DNA from: Flavihumibacter petaseus NBRC 106054
Lineage (GTDB): Bacteria; Bacteroidota; Bacteroidia; Chitinophagales; Chitinophagaceae
Assembly: GCF_000974785.1 (NCBI RefSeq)
Contig: NZ_BBWV01000004.1
Span: forward strand, 558,001-622,000
Direction of reading: 5' to 3'
Length of the DNA stretch: 64,000 nt
The notes under the pieces are model-generated. The model was not told the DNA's origin. It made no database searches and saw nothing but the letters and a program-made list of their open reading frames with translations. The position numbers were made by a program, and so were the translations under genes. Positions 34,818-45,138 of this stretch are shown in pieces (the stretch's first letter is position 1; each line of letters opens with the position of its first letter).

Positions 34818-35951
34818 ATGCGAAAAATTTTACTGGCGTTTTTCGAAGTGTTCCGGTCAATTATGAAATTTTTCCTCCGCAGACCGGTCACCTGGCTGGC
34901 TGACCGCGTCTCCTCCTCCCCCCAACAGGTTAATGTCGATAAAGCACTCAGCGAGCTGTACAACAGTATCGCAGATGAACCCGGTAAAAAAGGTCCACTG
35001 TTCGCCTTCCGGCCCGACGAACACCCGGTAATCATTTTCAGCGACCTCCACAAAGGCACCAGGGATGGTGCAGATGATTTCGCTGTCTGCGAAGAAAATT
35101 ATCTCGCGGCCCTGGCCTATTACAACACACAGAACTTCTATTACCTGAATCTTGGCGACAGCGAGGAACTCTGGGAAAACATCCTGCCCAATGTGATCCG
35201 CTTCAATAAAAAGACGTTTGCTGCGGAACGCGCCTTCGCCGACCGCCGTGCGTTTGTGAAGCTCGTCGGCAACCACGACCTGTATTGGGGAAACGATCCC
35301 CTGGCACCAGCCGTACTCAAAGTATTGTATAACCGGCCGCAAAAAGCACATATGGGTGCAATCCTCCGCGCCCAGCTGCCCGATGGAGAAATCGATTTCT
35401 TCTGTACCCACGGTCACCAGGGTGATGCTCAAAGTGACGGCAATGCCTTCAGTAAATGGTTTGTGAGTTATGTATGGGGACCTGCGCAGACTTTCCTGGA
35501 AATCAATACCAATTCACCTTCCTGCAACGACAACAACAAGACGCTGCACAACCAGTTCATGTATCAATGGAGTGAGAAACAGAAAAACCTGGTTCTGATT
35601 ACCGGGCACACACACCAGCCGGTGTTCAACTCCCTCACCCATCTTGAAAGGCTATACCTCCAGCTGGAAGAAGCGAAAGACCACGGAGACAACACTACAG
35701 CAGAGAAGATCCTTCAGGAGATCCCACGCCGGAAACGGGAATACAACCATATTGGCCCGCAGTTCCGCAGCATGAAGCCCAGCTATTTCAATGCCGGATG
35801 CTGCTGTTTTGAGGATGGCAATATCACCGGGATCGAAATCGCGGATGGATATATCCGCCTGGTTAAATGGACCAAAAAAAATGGCACGCCGCAACGCGAG
35901 GTAGCAGAAGAGATTCACCTGGTTCAACTGAGTGCAAAGCTTAATGCCTGA
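34818..35951 (+). CDS. Calcineurin-like metallophosphoesterase
   Basis: 377 residues. Metal-binding blocks in order: FSDLHKGTRDGADDF (D-x-H), LGDSEELWEN (G-D), VGNHDLYW (G-N-H-D), CTHGHQGDAQSD and GHTHQPVF (G-H-x-H). A short N-terminal hydrophobic-basic helix may tie it to the membrane. Relatives include LpxH-type UDP-diacylglucosamine hydrolases, but the substrate is unknown. It converges on the amidase gene with a 3-nt gap. Confidence 0.92.
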   Translation: MRKILLAFFEVFRSIMKFFLRRPVTWLADRVSSSPQQVNVDKALSELYNSIADEPGKKGPLFAFRPDEHPVIIFSDLHKGTRDGADDFAVCEENYLAALAYYNTQNFYYLNLGDSEELWENILPNVIRFNKKTFAAERAFADRRAFVKLVGNHDLYWGNDPLAPAVLKVLYNRPQKAHMGAILRAQLPDGEIDFFCTHGHQGDAQSDGNAFSKWFVSYVWGPAQTFLEINTNSPSCNDNNKTLHNQFMYQWSEKQKNLVLITGHTHQPVFNSLTHLERLYLQLEEAKDHGDNTTAEKILQEIPRRKREYNHIGPQFRSMKPSYFNAGCCCFEDGNITGIEIADGYIRLVKWTKKNGTPQREVAEEIHLVQLSAKLNA

Positions 35952-35954
35952 AGA

Positions 35955-36767
35955 TCATAACGCCAGCAGCAGTCCGTACAACACTTTCCGAGCATCCTCA
36001 TTCATCCCCACGGTACTGTCCTGCATCCAGTGCCGTTTAAAAGAAGAAATGGCAGCAGTAGTGTCCCTCACATCATATCCGATCAGTTTCAGCGCAAGCG
36101 TATCATTAAAATCAGGAGAGGGCACAAGTCCCGTTGTATCCCGGTACCAGATCCCGAATCCATGATCGTATAAATCTTTCCAGGGGAACCGCCAGTTCGG
36201 GTCATTTTTTCGTGATGGTGCAATATCACCATGACCGATAAAGTTGGCTGCGGGGATATTATAACGCCGTTTCAGCGTATCAAGCAGGGTATACAGGCTG
36301 TTGAGCTGTCTTTCATCAAAATACTCGAAACCGTTATTATCAAGCTCAATTCCGATGCTGCTGGAATTAAGGTCAGTATTGTTTCCCCATTTCGCCACAC
36401 CGGCATGGTGCGCGCGCAGGTAATCATTGAGCATCTGGTGAATGGTGCCATCCTTGCAGATCACATAATGGGCACTTACCTGTGTACGGGGGAGGGTAAA
36501 TGTTTTCAGGGTCTGCTCGCAACTGTTTTGCGCCGTGTGATGAATGACCACATAGTTGGGCTTGCGGATCCCGAAATTGGTTGTTCCGACCCAATACGTA
36601 CCATTGTCCAGGCTATTGGCAGGTGGATATTGCTGCAATGTTTTAGTCAGCGCTTTGACTTGTTTCCTGTGCGCCTTATTCGTTTTGGCATAAGGGTTAG
36701 GACTACAGGAATGAAGCCCAACCAATACTGCAAGCAATATCATGAGCGATACCCTGAGTTTCAGCAT
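35955..36767 (-). CDS. AmpD-like N-acetylmuramoyl-L-alanine amidase, lipoprotein
   Basis: 270 residues. Lipobox LHSC (Cys about 21), so anchored in the envelope. Amidase_2 domain with zinc ligands in VIHHTAQNS, AHHAGVAKWG and GHGDIAPSRKNDPNWRFPW. It would cleave the amide between MurNAc and the stem peptide, for cell-wall turnover. It follows the helicase gene by 2 nt. Together with the AmgK/MurU-like pair it points to active wall recycling. Confidence 0.93.
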   Translation of the reverse strand: MLKLRVSLMILLAVLVGLHSCSPNPYAKTNKAHRKQVKALTKTLQQYPPANSLDNGTYWVGTTNFGIRKPNYVVIHHTAQNSCEQTLKTFTLPRTQVSAHYVICKDGTIHQMLNDYLRAHHAGVAKWGNNTDLNSSSIGIELDNNGFEYFDERQLNSLYTLLDTLKRRYNIPAANFIGHGDIAPSRKNDPNWRFPWKDLYDHGFGIWYRDTTGLVPSPDFNDTLALKLIGYDVRDTTAAISSFKRHWMQDSTVGMNEDARKVLYGLLLAL

Positions 36768-36769
36768 GA

Positions 36770-38071
36770 TTATTCCGGTTTGGGTTTCTGCTGAGACCGT
36801 TGCTGGTGATGGGGTTTGCGGGCATGTGCCTGGCTGCCTTTTCCTACACCCTGCTGGGGACGGGGATTTCCCTGGCCGCGGTGACCACCATGGCCCCTGC
36901 CTCTTCCTCCGCCTCTTTTCGCTGGCTGATAAGCCGGCGTTTCGCCCAGTTCTGCCGGAACGGCTGCTTTATCCACTTCCTTTCCGATCAGCGATTCAAT
37001 CCTGGAAAAGCGGCCGATCTCACGGTCGCTCACCAGTGTAAATGCCTTTCCGTCCCGCTCCGCCCGGGCGGTTCTGCCGATACGGTGCACGTAGTCTTCG
37101 CCGTCATTGGGCACATCATAATTCACCACCACGTCGATGGTGTCAATATCTATTCCGCGGGACAGCACATCGGTGGCAACAATCACTGGTATCCTGCCAC
37201 TCCTGAAACCCTGCAGCAGGTCTTCCCGCTCGCTTTGCTCGAGATCAGAATGGATTTCCGCTACATTGAACTTTGCCCTTTTCAGCATTTGGGTCAGTTG
37301 TTTGACCGTCTGCTTTCTGGAGCAGAAGATGATCAGGCTCCTGTGGGGAGTATCGCGGATAATGCGCTGGATCAGCGGATTCTTCTGCGGCTCATATACA
37401 ACGTAGGCTTTCTGTTCAACCTTTTCAGGTGGCTTGGAGATGGCGATATTGATCTCCACCGGCTGCTTCAGGATCTTGCGGGCAAGGCTGCGGATCTTCT
37501 CCGGCATAGTGGCGGAAAACAGGAGGCTTTGCCTTTTTTCAGGCAGGTGCTTGATGATGCGCATAATATCATCACTGAAACCCATGTCCAGCATCCTGTC
37601 TGCTTCATCCAGCACCAGGAACTGCAGCTGGCTGAAATCCACATATCCCATATTAAGGTGGGCGATCAGCTTGCCTGGTGTGGCGATGATCAGGTCAACG
37701 CCGTTCCGCAGGGCTTGCTTTTCCTGCACGAAAGCCTGTCCGTCAACACCGCCGTAGATGGCGATACTGCTCACTTCGGTAAAATAGGCCAGCCCTTCCA
37801 CATGCTGGGCGATCTGGATCGCCAGTTCGCGGGTAGGCACAATAATCAGCGCGCTGGTATGTCCTTCATGCCTGTGGCCGATGAGCCGGCTCAGGATAGG
37901 CAATAAAAAAGCGGCGGTTTTGCCGGTTCCGGTCTGTGCAGATGCGATGATATCCCGACCTTCGATGATAGAAGGCATCACTTGCTCCTGGACGGGTGTG
38001 AGGGTGATATATCCCGAGGCGTCAATGCCATCCATAAGGCTCGGATCCAGCGTTAATTCAGTAAACTTCAC
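36770..38071 (-). CDS. DEAD-box RNA helicase (RhlE type)
   Basis: 433 residues. Motifs in order: ASAQTGTGKTAAF (Walker A), PTRELAIQ, VLDEADRMLD (DEAD), SATMP, and HRIGRTARAERDG near the C-terminal core end. The tail is Gly/Arg/Lys/Gln-rich (RGGGRGRGHGGHRGQG) and probably binds RNA. It unwinds RNA in ribosome assembly or decay. First gene of an operon with the amidase. Confidence 0.96.
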   Translation of the reverse strand: MKFTELTLDPSLMDGIDASGYITLTPVQEQVMPSIIEGRDIIASAQTGTGKTAAFLLPILSRLIGHRHEGHTSALIIVPTRELAIQIAQHVEGLAYFTEVSSIAIYGGVDGQAFVQEKQALRNGVDLIIATPGKLIAHLNMGYVDFSQLQFLVLDEADRMLDMGFSDDIMRIIKHLPEKRQSLLFSATMPEKIRSLARKILKQPVEINIAISKPPEKVEQKAYVVYEPQKNPLIQRIIRDTPHRSLIIFCSRKQTVKQLTQMLKRAKFNVAEIHSDLEQSEREDLLQGFRSGRIPVIVATDVLSRGIDIDTIDVVVNYDVPNDGEDYVHRIGRTARAERDGKAFTLVSDREIGRFSRIESLIGKEVDKAAVPAELGETPAYQPAKRGGGRGRGHGGHRGQGNPRPQQGVGKGSQAHARKPHHQQRSQQKPKPE

Positions 38072-38103
38072 AAATATTAATCATTTCTAATTTGGTAAAG
38101 ATA

Positions 38104-39036
38104 ATGCATCGCCGCCGCTTTTCCGGTATCGTCCTGGCCCTGATCACGCTCCAATCCGCTATTTCAGCGTATTCGCAAACTGGTGCGCTGGTATTTCAAA
38201 CGGACTTTGGTTTAAAAGATGGCGCCGTTTCGGCCATGAAGGGTGTCGCTTTCGGCGTATCACCTGAGCTAAAGCAGTTTGACCTGACCCATGAAATTCC
38301 GCCGTTCAATATCTGGGAAGGCGCTTACCGGCTGGAACAAACGGTCGCCTACTGGCCAGCCGGTACTGTTTTTGTTTCAGTTGTCGACCCCGGGGTGGGG
38401 TCGAACCGCAAATCCGTAGTGGCAAAACTGAAAACCGGCCAGTTCGTAGTAACGCCGGATAACGGTACGCTCACCTTATTGGCAGAAGCTCCCGGCATCG
38501 ATTCACTGCGACAGATAGACGAATCCGTCAATCGCCTGAAAGGATCCGGTGACTCCTATACCTTTCATGGCAGGGATGTATATGCGTATACCGGTGCGCG
38601 GCTCGCCGCCGGAAAAATCAGCTTTACAGAAGTGGGGCCGCTCCTTCCAGATCCCGTGATCAGGCTCCCCTATCAGCAGGCTACAGTCAAAACCGGCCTC
38701 ATTCTGGGAAACATTCCTGTTCTGGATGTACAGTACGGTAACGTGTGGACGAATATCAGGGCTTCTTTGCTTGCCACCATCGGTATTCATTATGGCGACA
38801 CGATTTTGGTTGAGATCCTGCAAGGTAAAAAGCAGGTATACAGAGGCGCGATGCTGTATGGCACCACTTTTTCTGCCGTACCGGAAGGTAAGCCGGTTGC
38901 TTACAGCAACAGCCTGCTGCAACTCGCATTCGGCATCAATATGGGCGATTTCGCTTCAACCTGGCATGTAGGCAGCGGGAACAACTGGACAGTGAAGGTT
39001 CAGAAACAACGGACAGACCACTCCCGCGCGAAATAG
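38104..39036 (+). CDS. Exported SAM hydrolase-like (DUF62 / chlorinase-fluorinase family) protein
   Basis: 310 residues from ATG 38104. The core fits SAM hydroxide adenosyltransferases: QTDFGLKDGAVSAMKGV, VVDPGVGS, TPDNGTLTLL, TFHGRDVYAYTGARLA. An N-terminal segment of about 25 residues (RRRFSGIVLALITLQSAISAYSQ) looks like a cleavable signal peptide, unlike cytoplasmic archaeal and bacterial members. SAM is not known to be present in the periplasm, so the real substrate is uncertain. The 3' end overlaps the convergent epimerase gene by 37 nt. Confidence 0.88.
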   Translation: MHRRRFSGIVLALITLQSAISAYSQTGALVFQTDFGLKDGAVSAMKGVAFGVSPELKQFDLTHEIPPFNIWEGAYRLEQTVAYWPAGTVFVSVVDPGVGSNRKSVVAKLKTGQFVVTPDNGTLTLLAEAPGIDSLRQIDESVNRLKGSGDSYTFHGRDVYAYTGARLAAGKISFTEVGPLLPDPVIRLPYQQATVKTGLILGNIPVLDVQYGNVWTNIRASLLATIGIHYGDTILVEILQGKKQVYRGAMLYGTTFSAVPEGKPVAYSNSLLQLAFGINMGDFASTWHVGSGNNWTVKVQKQRTDHSRAK

Positions 39037-39884
39037 TCGCCGGGGCCGAGGGAGCGGATGCCTTCCTTGCGGGTCAGTTCTTTATCGTGATGTACGCTGT
39101 CGGCTATACCACACCAGGGCTCGAGACAAACAAAAGGCGCTCCTGCCGGTGCCCAGATTCCGAAGAAAGGGAAATCCTGCCAGGAAAACTCAATTCCATT
39201 CATATGCTTCCATCCCAATAAGCGGATATGTTGATCCGGCAAGCCTTTCAGCACAATTGCATCCTCGCTGAACAAACCGGCATTAAGGCGCAACACGTGA
39301 TTATCCAGCGTTATCGTTTCCGTCTCATCACTGATGAGTCCATCAGAAAGTTTGTATCGCACCAAAGCGTCCGAACGATCGAACTGAAGGTAATGATCCT
39401 CATAGTCGCCCGCATCAGCAACACCCGTTGGCGGAACAGCAAAAGCCGGGTGTGCTCCCACAGAAAACCACAACGTGTCGGGACCGGTATTCACCACGGT
39501 ATAACGGACACTGAGGCGGTCTTCAATCAGTGCATAAAACACATGAAACTGGAATGAAAAAGGATACACTTCCCTCGTTTCACTATCATCCTGTAACAGA
39601 AAATTAGCGGCAAGCGGGCTGCTCTGTTCTACCATAAAACGCTTGTCGCGGGCAAAGCCATGGCGGGGAAGGCTGTAGGTTTTGCCCTGGTAGGTATAAC
39701 TGTTGTCGCGGAGCGTACCTACAATTGGAAATAATACGGGAGAAGTTTTACCCCACCACGCCGGGTCTCCCGACCACAGGTAGTTGATGCCGGTCTTCTT
39801 TCCCTTTAATTGCCGGAGTTCGGCTCCCTTCGGATGAAGGTGAACGATAAGGTGTTCATTTTCCAAAACAATCCGATCTGGCAT
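39000..39884 (-). CDS. Aldose 1-epimerase family protein (LacX-like)
   Basis: 294 residues. The fold's catalytic His residues lie in SVGAHPAFAVP and LPRHGFARD, and the C-terminal Glu in CLEPWCGIADS, as in the LacX/YeaD-type branch of aldose 1-epimerases. It interconverts sugar anomers or hexose-6-phosphate anomers. No signal peptide. It overlaps the end of the convergent gene by 37 nt. A second epimerase lies at 58628. Confidence 0.9.
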   Translation of the reverse strand: MPDRIVLENEHLIVHLHPKGAELRQLKGKKTGINYLWSGDPAWWGKTSPVLFPIVGTLRDNSYTYQGKTYSLPRHGFARDKRFMVEQSSPLAANFLLQDDSETREVYPFSFQFHVFYALIEDRLSVRYTVVNTGPDTLWFSVGAHPAFAVPPTGVADAGDYEDHYLQFDRSDALVRYKLSDGLISDETETITLDNHVLRLNAGLFSEDAIVLKGLPDQHIRLLGWKHMNGIEFSWQDFPFFGIWAPAGAPFVCLEPWCGIADSVHHDKELTRKEGIRSLGPGDYFAREWSVRCF

Positions 39885-39928
39885 TTCCTTCGGTTTACGT
39901 GCAAGTTACACTTAAGAATGCGCATATT

Positions 39929-40648
39929 TCATCGTTGCGCCAGCCAGTTAAGGATAAACATTTCCGCTGCCAGTGCAATGATCGCACATAACAGTCCTTT
40001 TACCACGCGCCATATGGTATGCCGGTGCCCGAAGACCCCGTTTATCGCCCACCCCATATACATGACCGACAAAGCCAGAAAGATGAATTTGAACGGAAGT
40101 AAAAAAGCAGTCCCCTGCAACAGCAGATCGATCGGCAGTCCAAGGATCATCAGCACATTCATCTGCCCACGGAGATAGGTATTTACCACGAGGTGTTCAG
40201 AGATATTATATTCAGACTTCCAGTAAAGAATCCTTGTAATGATCGCATATAACGGGATCGAAAGCAAAAGCCTTAATGAGAAATGACTGATACTGTTCGC
40301 CCATTTCTTCTGGTCGATATCGTGTGAACCGAAAACTCCCAGGTCCACCAGGAAACTTTGCCAATGAATTTTTGCCAGGATAAATGCACTGATACCTCCG
40401 GTTACCAGGATAAATGTAAATGGGTTGTACCATCCGACCCTTTTACCCGCCAGGAATGCGCGCAGTGAAGGGCCGGGATGTAAAGCAAGATCTTTAACTG
40501 TCTTAATGGCACCATGTTCTACATGATAGAAGCCATGCAGCAAATGTTCAATAAGGTGCTTAAAAGTGAATCGGTCGGTATGGATCGACTGTCCGCAATT
40601 TGAACAGTAATTACCTTCTACGGTTTGTTCACAGTTTTTACAATTCAT
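39929..40648 (-). CDS. DUF3667 membrane protein with zinc ribbon
   Basis: 239 residues from ATG 40648. A zinc ribbon (CKNCEQTVEGNYCSNCGQ, residues 3-20) opens the protein, followed by the DUF3667 signature (RFTFKHLIEHLLHGFYHVEHGAIKTV; NPFTFILV) and about five membrane helices. Function unknown; the family is common in Bacteroidota. 31 nt downstream of icmF, possibly cotranscribed in part, although the order on the minus strand is icmF first. Confidence 0.88.
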   Translation of the reverse strand: MNCKNCEQTVEGNYCSNCGQSIHTDRFTFKHLIEHLLHGFYHVEHGAIKTVKDLALHPGPSLRAFLAGKRVGWYNPFTFILVTGGISAFILAKIHWQSFLVDLGVFGSHDIDQKKWANSISHFSLRLLLSIPLYAIITRILYWKSEYNISEHLVVNTYLRGQMNVLMILGLPIDLLLQGTAFLLPFKFIFLALSVMYMGWAINGVFGHRHTIWRVVKGLLCAIIALAAEMFILNWLAQR

Positions 40649-40679
40649 AGGCGATCTCCAGGCTATATCGTCCAATATA

Positions 40680-43600
40680 CTACATATTTCTGCGATACTG
40701 ACCGCCCACTTCATACAGGGCATGCGTGATCTGGCCCAAAGAACAGTATTTGACTGTTTCCATTAATTCAGTGAAGATATTGCCGTTGGCCAGCGCTACT
40801 TCCCGCAGTCTTTTGAGTGCTTTGGCAGACCGCCCGTCATTGCAGCGATGGAATAATTTCAGGTTAAGGATTTGCTGCTCGCGTTCCTCCCGGCTGCTGC
40901 GGATCACCTCTGAAGGAATACTGGTGGGAGAACCATTTTTGTTCAGGAAGGTATTCACGCCAACGATCGGCAGCTCACCGGTATGTTTCAGCATTTCATA
41001 ATGCAGGCTTTCCTCCTGGATCTTGTTGCGCTGGTACATGCGTTCCATGGCGCCCAGCACTCCACCCCTTTCATTGATCCTGTCAAACTCCGTCAGTACG
41101 GCTTCCTCCACCAGGTCGGTCAGTTCTTCAATAAGAAATGATCCCTGGATAAAATTTTCGGTGTTGGCCGTTCCGAGTTCCCGGTTGATGATCAACTGGA
41201 TGGCCATTGCCCGCCGCACACTTTCTTCGGTAGGTGTAGTGATGGCCTCGTCGTAGGCATTGGTATGGAGGGAATTGCAGTTATCGTAAATCGCATAAAG
41301 CGCCTGGAGTGTAGTACGGATATCATTGAAATCAATCTCCTGTGCGTGAAGGGAACGTCCCGAAGTCTGGATATGGTACTTCAGTTTCTGGCTTCTCTCA
41401 TTGCCCTTGTATTTCAGTTTGATTGCCTTGGCCCAGATTCTGCGGGCAACACGACCGATCACACTGTACTCGGGGTCCATACCATTGCTGAAAAAGAAAC
41501 TGAGATTCGGAGCGAAATCATCGATGGCCATTCCCCGGCTGAGGAAGTATTCCACATAGGTAAACCCATTAGCAAGGGTGAATGCCAGCTGCGTGATCGG
41601 ATTGGCACCGGCTTCGGCAATATGGTAACCACTGATGGAGATGCTGTAAAAATTCCGGACCTTATGCTGTATGAAATACTCCTGCACATCTCCCATCAGT
41701 TTCAAGGCGAATTCCGTGGAGAAAATGCAGGTGTTCTGCGCCTGGTCTTCTTTTAGAATATCTGCCTGTACGGTTCCCCGCACCTGTTCCAGCGCAGATT
41801 GCTTTAACTGATTGTAAATATCAATGGGGAGTACTTCATCACCCGTCAATCCCAGGAGGTTCAATCCAAGGCCATTATTGCCTTCCGGCAGCCTTTCGGG
41901 TGAGGCCGGGTTAAAATATACCGGCCGGGGAACTTGGCTGAATTTCTTATTGATGGCGACGTCGATTGATCGGGATTTATTTTCGGCCGTCAACCATTTT
42001 TCACAGGCCTGATCAATGGCAGCATTCATAAAGAACGCCAGCAAAATCGGCGCTGGTCCGTTGATGGTCATGCTGACTGATGTCATCGGATCGCAGAGAT
42101 CAAAACCACTGTACAGTTTTTTGGCATCATCCAGGGTGGCAATGCTCACACCACTATTGCCTACTTTGCCAAAGATGTCCGGCCGCATGTCAGGATCTTC
42201 ACCATACAGCGTCACGGAATCAAAAGCAGTGCTGAGCCTTTTTGCCGGCTGGTCAAGGGAAAGATAATGGAATCTCTTATTGGTACGCTCCGGACCACCT
42301 TCGCCGGCAAACATCCGCGTGGGATCCTCCCCCTGCCGCTTTAGAGCGAATACCCCGGCGGTATAGGGAAAAGCGCCAGGCACATTTTCCTGTAACTGCC
42401 AGCGGAGGATATCTCCCCAGTCATTGTATTTGGGCAGGATCACTTTCGGGATCCTGGTGCCACTCAGTGATCTTACGGTCATATCCTGGCGTATCGTTTT
42501 CTCCCGTACCCGGTATTCAAAAAAATCAGCTGCATACTGTTTTTTCAGGGACGGCCAGTTTTCAACTGCCTGCTGATTGTCTGCCGTGAGCTGCGCCCGG
42601 AATTTTGTTGCCAATGCTTCCAGGGCGCCTTTACTGACCGCGTCCGCATCAACAAGAATCCCTGCCGCCTGGTACCATCTGGTGGCAGCAGCAGCCTGTG
42701 AGGTAACCCATTCATCATATTGCCGGTTATTGTCAGCGATCTCCGACAAATAGCGGACCCGTTTGGGAGGGATCACCTGGCTTTGCGCGGTGGTGGCGTG
42801 AAGATGCCGGTGTACTTCGATGGCGCCGAAACTGGTGCCGGTCTTCTTTTCAACTACACCTACCAGTGCTTCAAACAGTTCATTGACACCGGGGTCATTA
42901 AACTGCGCGGCGATCGTACCGAATACCGGCACTTCAGTATCCGGCAGCGTAAAGCGCTGATGATTGCGCTTGTATTGCTTCCTGACATCATGCAGCGCGT
43001 CCAGCGCACCATTCTTGTCAAACTTGTTGATGGCGATCACGTCTGCAAAGTCAAGCATATTGATCTTCTCCAGTTGTGATGCAGCACCATACTCCGGCGT
43101 CATCACATACAGGCTGACATCACAATAGTCAAGTATGGATGCATCGCTTTGTCCCACGCCCGCTGACTCCAGCAATACAAAATCATAACCTGCCGCATTG
43201 CATACATCCAGGGCATCCTGCACATGCGCACTTAAAGCTGTGTTATCATCCCTTGTAGCCAGCGATCGCATATACGCCCGGGGAGAACTGATACTGTTCA
43301 TCCGGATCCGGTCACCCAGCAATGCACCGCCGCCTTTCTTTTTCGTGGGGTCAACCGAAACGACAGCAATGGTCTTTTCCGGAAAATGGTGAAGAAACCG
43401 GCGAACCAGTTCGTCTGTTACGGAAGATTTACCGGCCCCGCCTGTTCCGGTAATGCCCAGCACTGGTGCGCGTTTTTCCTGCCGGTCAGCCTTCTGACCG
43501 TTCCCCTTTCCATTTTCCGCATTGGTAATGCTGCGGGCGATCAGGCGCACATCCTTCCATTCTTCCAGTTTCATGGGTTGCTGGAAGGGTTGCTGACCAT

Positions 43601-44030
43601 TCAGGGCAAAATCGCAGGAGCGGATTACTTCTTCGATCATCCCTTCGAGCCCGAGTTTCCTTCCGTCATCCGGTGAATAGATCCGCGTGATGCCATACTG
43701 GTGCAGTTCCCTGATCTCTTCCGGCAGAATGGTTCCGCCGCCACCGCCAAAAATTTTGATATGCCCGCATCCGTTCTGATCCAGCAGGTCCTTCATGTAT
43801 TTGAAGAATTCGACATGACCGCCCTGGTAGCTGGTAATGGCAATACCCTGCACGTCTTCTTCAATCGCAGCTTCCACAATCTCAAGTACGGAACGATTGT
43901 GGCCCAGGTGGATGATCTCGGCGCCTTTGGCCTGGAGGATCCGTCTCATGATATTGATAGCGGCATCATGACCGTCAAATAGGGAGGCAGCGGTTACGAT
44001 CCTGATCTTATGTTGTGGCTGATAATGCAT
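40680..44030 (-). CDS. icmF: IcmF-type fused acyl-CoA mutase
   Basis: 1116 residues from ATG 44030. Order: B12-binding domain ([14 protein letters not shown] with the cobalt-ligand His), P-loop G-protein chaperone domain ([14 protein letters not shown], about 200) and mutase substrate-binding barrel ([20 protein letters not shown]). This is the fused isobutyryl-CoA mutase layout, which interconverts isobutyryl- and n-butyryl-CoA using adenosylcobalamin. Some relatives act on pivalyl-CoA; residues that set this were not resolved. The longer start at 44114 would lie upstream of the -7 box at 44049-44056. Confidence 0.95.
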   Translation of the reverse strand: MHYQPQHKIRIVTAASLFDGHDAAINIMRRILQAKGAEIIHLGHNRSVLEIVEAAIEEDVQGIAITSYQGGHVEFFKYMKDLLDQNGCGHIKIFGGGGGTILPEEIRELHQYGITRIYSPDDGRKLGLEGMIEEVIRSCDFALNGQQPFQQPMKLEEWKDVRLIARSITNAENGKGNGQKADRQEKRAPVLGITGTGGAGKSSVTDELVRRFLHHFPEKTIAVVSVDPTKKKGGGALLGDRIRMNSISSPRAYMRSLATRDDNTALSAHVQDALDVCNAAGYDFVLLESAGVGQSDASILDYCDVSLYVMTPEYGAASQLEKINMLDFADVIAINKFDKNGALDALHDVRKQYKRNHQRFTLPDTEVPVFGTIAAQFNDPGVNELFEALVGVVEKKTGTSFGAIEVHRHLHATTAQSQVIPPKRVRYLSEIADNNRQYDEWVTSQAAAATRWYQAAGILVDADAVSKGALEALATKFRAQLTADNQQAVENWPSLKKQYAADFFEYRVREKTIRQDMTVRSLSGTRIPKVILPKYNDWGDILRWQLQENVPGAFPYTAGVFALKRQGEDPTRMFAGEGGPERTNKRFHYLSLDQPAKRLSTAFDSVTLYGEDPDMRPDIFGKVGNSGVSIATLDDAKKLYSGFDLCDPMTSVSMTINGPAPILLAFFMNAAIDQACEKWLTAENKSRSIDVAINKKFSQVPRPVYFNPASPERLPEGNNGLGLNLLGLTGDEVLPIDIYNQLKQSALEQVRGTVQADILKEDQAQNTCIFSTEFALKLMGDVQEYFIQHKVRNFYSISISGYHIAEAGANPITQLAFTLANGFTYVEYFLSRGMAIDDFAPNLSFFFSNGMDPEYSVIGRVARRIWAKAIKLKYKGNERSQKLKYHIQTSGRSLHAQEIDFNDIRTTLQALYAIYDNCNSLHTNAYDEAITTPTEESVRRAMAIQLIINRELGTANTENFIQGSFLIEELTDLVEEAVLTEFDRINERGGVLGAMERMYQRNKIQEESLHYEMLKHTGELPIVGVNTFLNKNGSPTSIPSEVIRSSREEREQQILNLKLFHRCNDGRSAKALKRLREVALANGNIFTELMETVKYCSLGQITHALYEVGGQYRRNM

Positions 44031-44048
44031 ATTCCATTCGGTTGGCGC

Positions 44049-44056
44049 CAAAGGTA
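44049..44056 (-). promoter_or_regulatory. -7 promoter element of icmF
   Basis: Minus-strand TACCTTTG matches TAnnTTTG exactly and ends 18 nt before ATG 44030. The -33 position reads TCG rather than TTG. Confidence 0.5.
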
Positions 44057-44113
44057 CAAACGCCCGGCGACAATGCGAACAGTTGTTAGTTTCATTCCGG
44101 ATCCCGAAAACCA

Positions 44114-44130
44114 TTCCGGGTAGCCCGGAA
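44114..44130. promoter_or_regulatory. Palindrome between icmF and the DUF2157 gene
   Basis: Perfect inverted repeat TTCCGGG-TAG-CCCGGAA in the 130-nt gap between divergent genes; candidate operator or hairpin. Confidence 0.4.
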
Positions 44131-44160
44131 ATATTTATATTTCTAAGACAAAACCATCAC

Positions 44161-45138
44161 ATGGCCCTATCCGTTTTTGAAAGACTTATGGAAGAGGGAC
44201 TGATCAGCGCCGGCAGCCTTGAAAAAATCAGGGAAAAAGAAAAGCCCGGTCCCACCAGTCTGCATTGGGAGTGGCGAAGCCTGTTGTACCTCGGGATAAT
44301 ATTGTTCCTTACCGGAACCGGTATTATCATTTACACCCACCTGCAACAGTTTGGCTATTTTGTGATTATCGGGACACTGATTTTGCTGATATCACTGAGT
44401 TATACCTACTGTTTCTTCGTGAAACCGCCGTTCTCATGGTCAGCGATGGCCTCCCCGAATATCTGGTATGATTACAGCTTGCTGGCCGGCGGCAGTCTGC
44501 TTGTATTGCTGGCAGCCTATCTCCAGTCGCAATTCAATTTTTTCGGCAGTTCCTGGAACCTTGATCTATTTGTGCCAATGGTGATGCTGTTTTTCACGGC
44601 ATATTACTATGACCACCGCGGTATCCTCGGCATGGCCATACTGAGCCTGGCTGCCTGGCTGGGTATCACTATCAACAACGCTACGGCATTCGGGTTAAAC
44701 CTGCTGAATGAGCCGGATGTGATCCGCACCTTATTCTTGCTGGGCTGCGGGCTGATCGCATTGTCTGTTGTGATCGGCCAAAACCGATTCAAACCACATT
44801 TCCAGGAGATCTTCCACCAGTTCGGAATCCATTTTGCGGGAGTAGCCGCAGTTGCCGGAGTGATCAATGAAAGCAAATATTACCTTATCTGGCTGGCGAT
44901 CCTGCTGGTGCTGGCTATGTACCTGATGCGAACAGCTTTCCGTAAGAAATCAACTTATTACCTGGTCGCTGCGTGCCTTTATCCTTATGCCGGCCTCACC
45001 TATATTTTTATGGAAAACTGGACGAAATCGCTCCACGGCGAACCACGTATTTATGCTAACCTGGGTTATGCCGTAATATCCGGCCTGATCCTGATCGGGG
45101 TAATCTATCGGCTCAACAAAAAAATCACCCAATCATGA
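44161..45138 (+). CDS. DUF2157-like membrane protein
   Basis: 325 residues from ATG 44161. A soluble N-terminal stretch (MALSVFERLMEEGLISAGSLEKIREKE) precedes about ten membrane helices; the layout resembles DUF2157 proteins, of unknown function. It overlaps the next gene by 4 nt (ATGA), so both are made together. The palindrome at 44114-44130 lies upstream. Confidence 0.85.
   Translation: MALSVFERLMEEGLISAGSLEKIREKEKPGPTSLHWEWRSLLYLGIILFLTGTGIIIYTHLQQFGYFVIIGTLILLISLSYTYCFFVKPPFSWSAMASPNIWYDYSLLAGGSLLVLLAAYLQSQFNFFGSSWNLDLFVPMVMLFFTAYYYDHRGILGMAILSLAAWLGITINNATAFGLNLLNEPDVIRTLFLLGCGLIALSVVIGQNRFKPHFQEIFHQFGIHFAGVAAVAGVINESKYYLIWLAILLVLAMYLMRTAFRKKSTYYLVAACLYPYAGLTYIFMENWTKSLHGEPRIYANLGYAVISGLILIGVIYRLNKKITQS

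Noticed and set aside
36800-37906. 368-codon open frame on the plus strand
   Set aside because: Fully antisense to the DEAD-box helicase gene, whose motifs are all intact.
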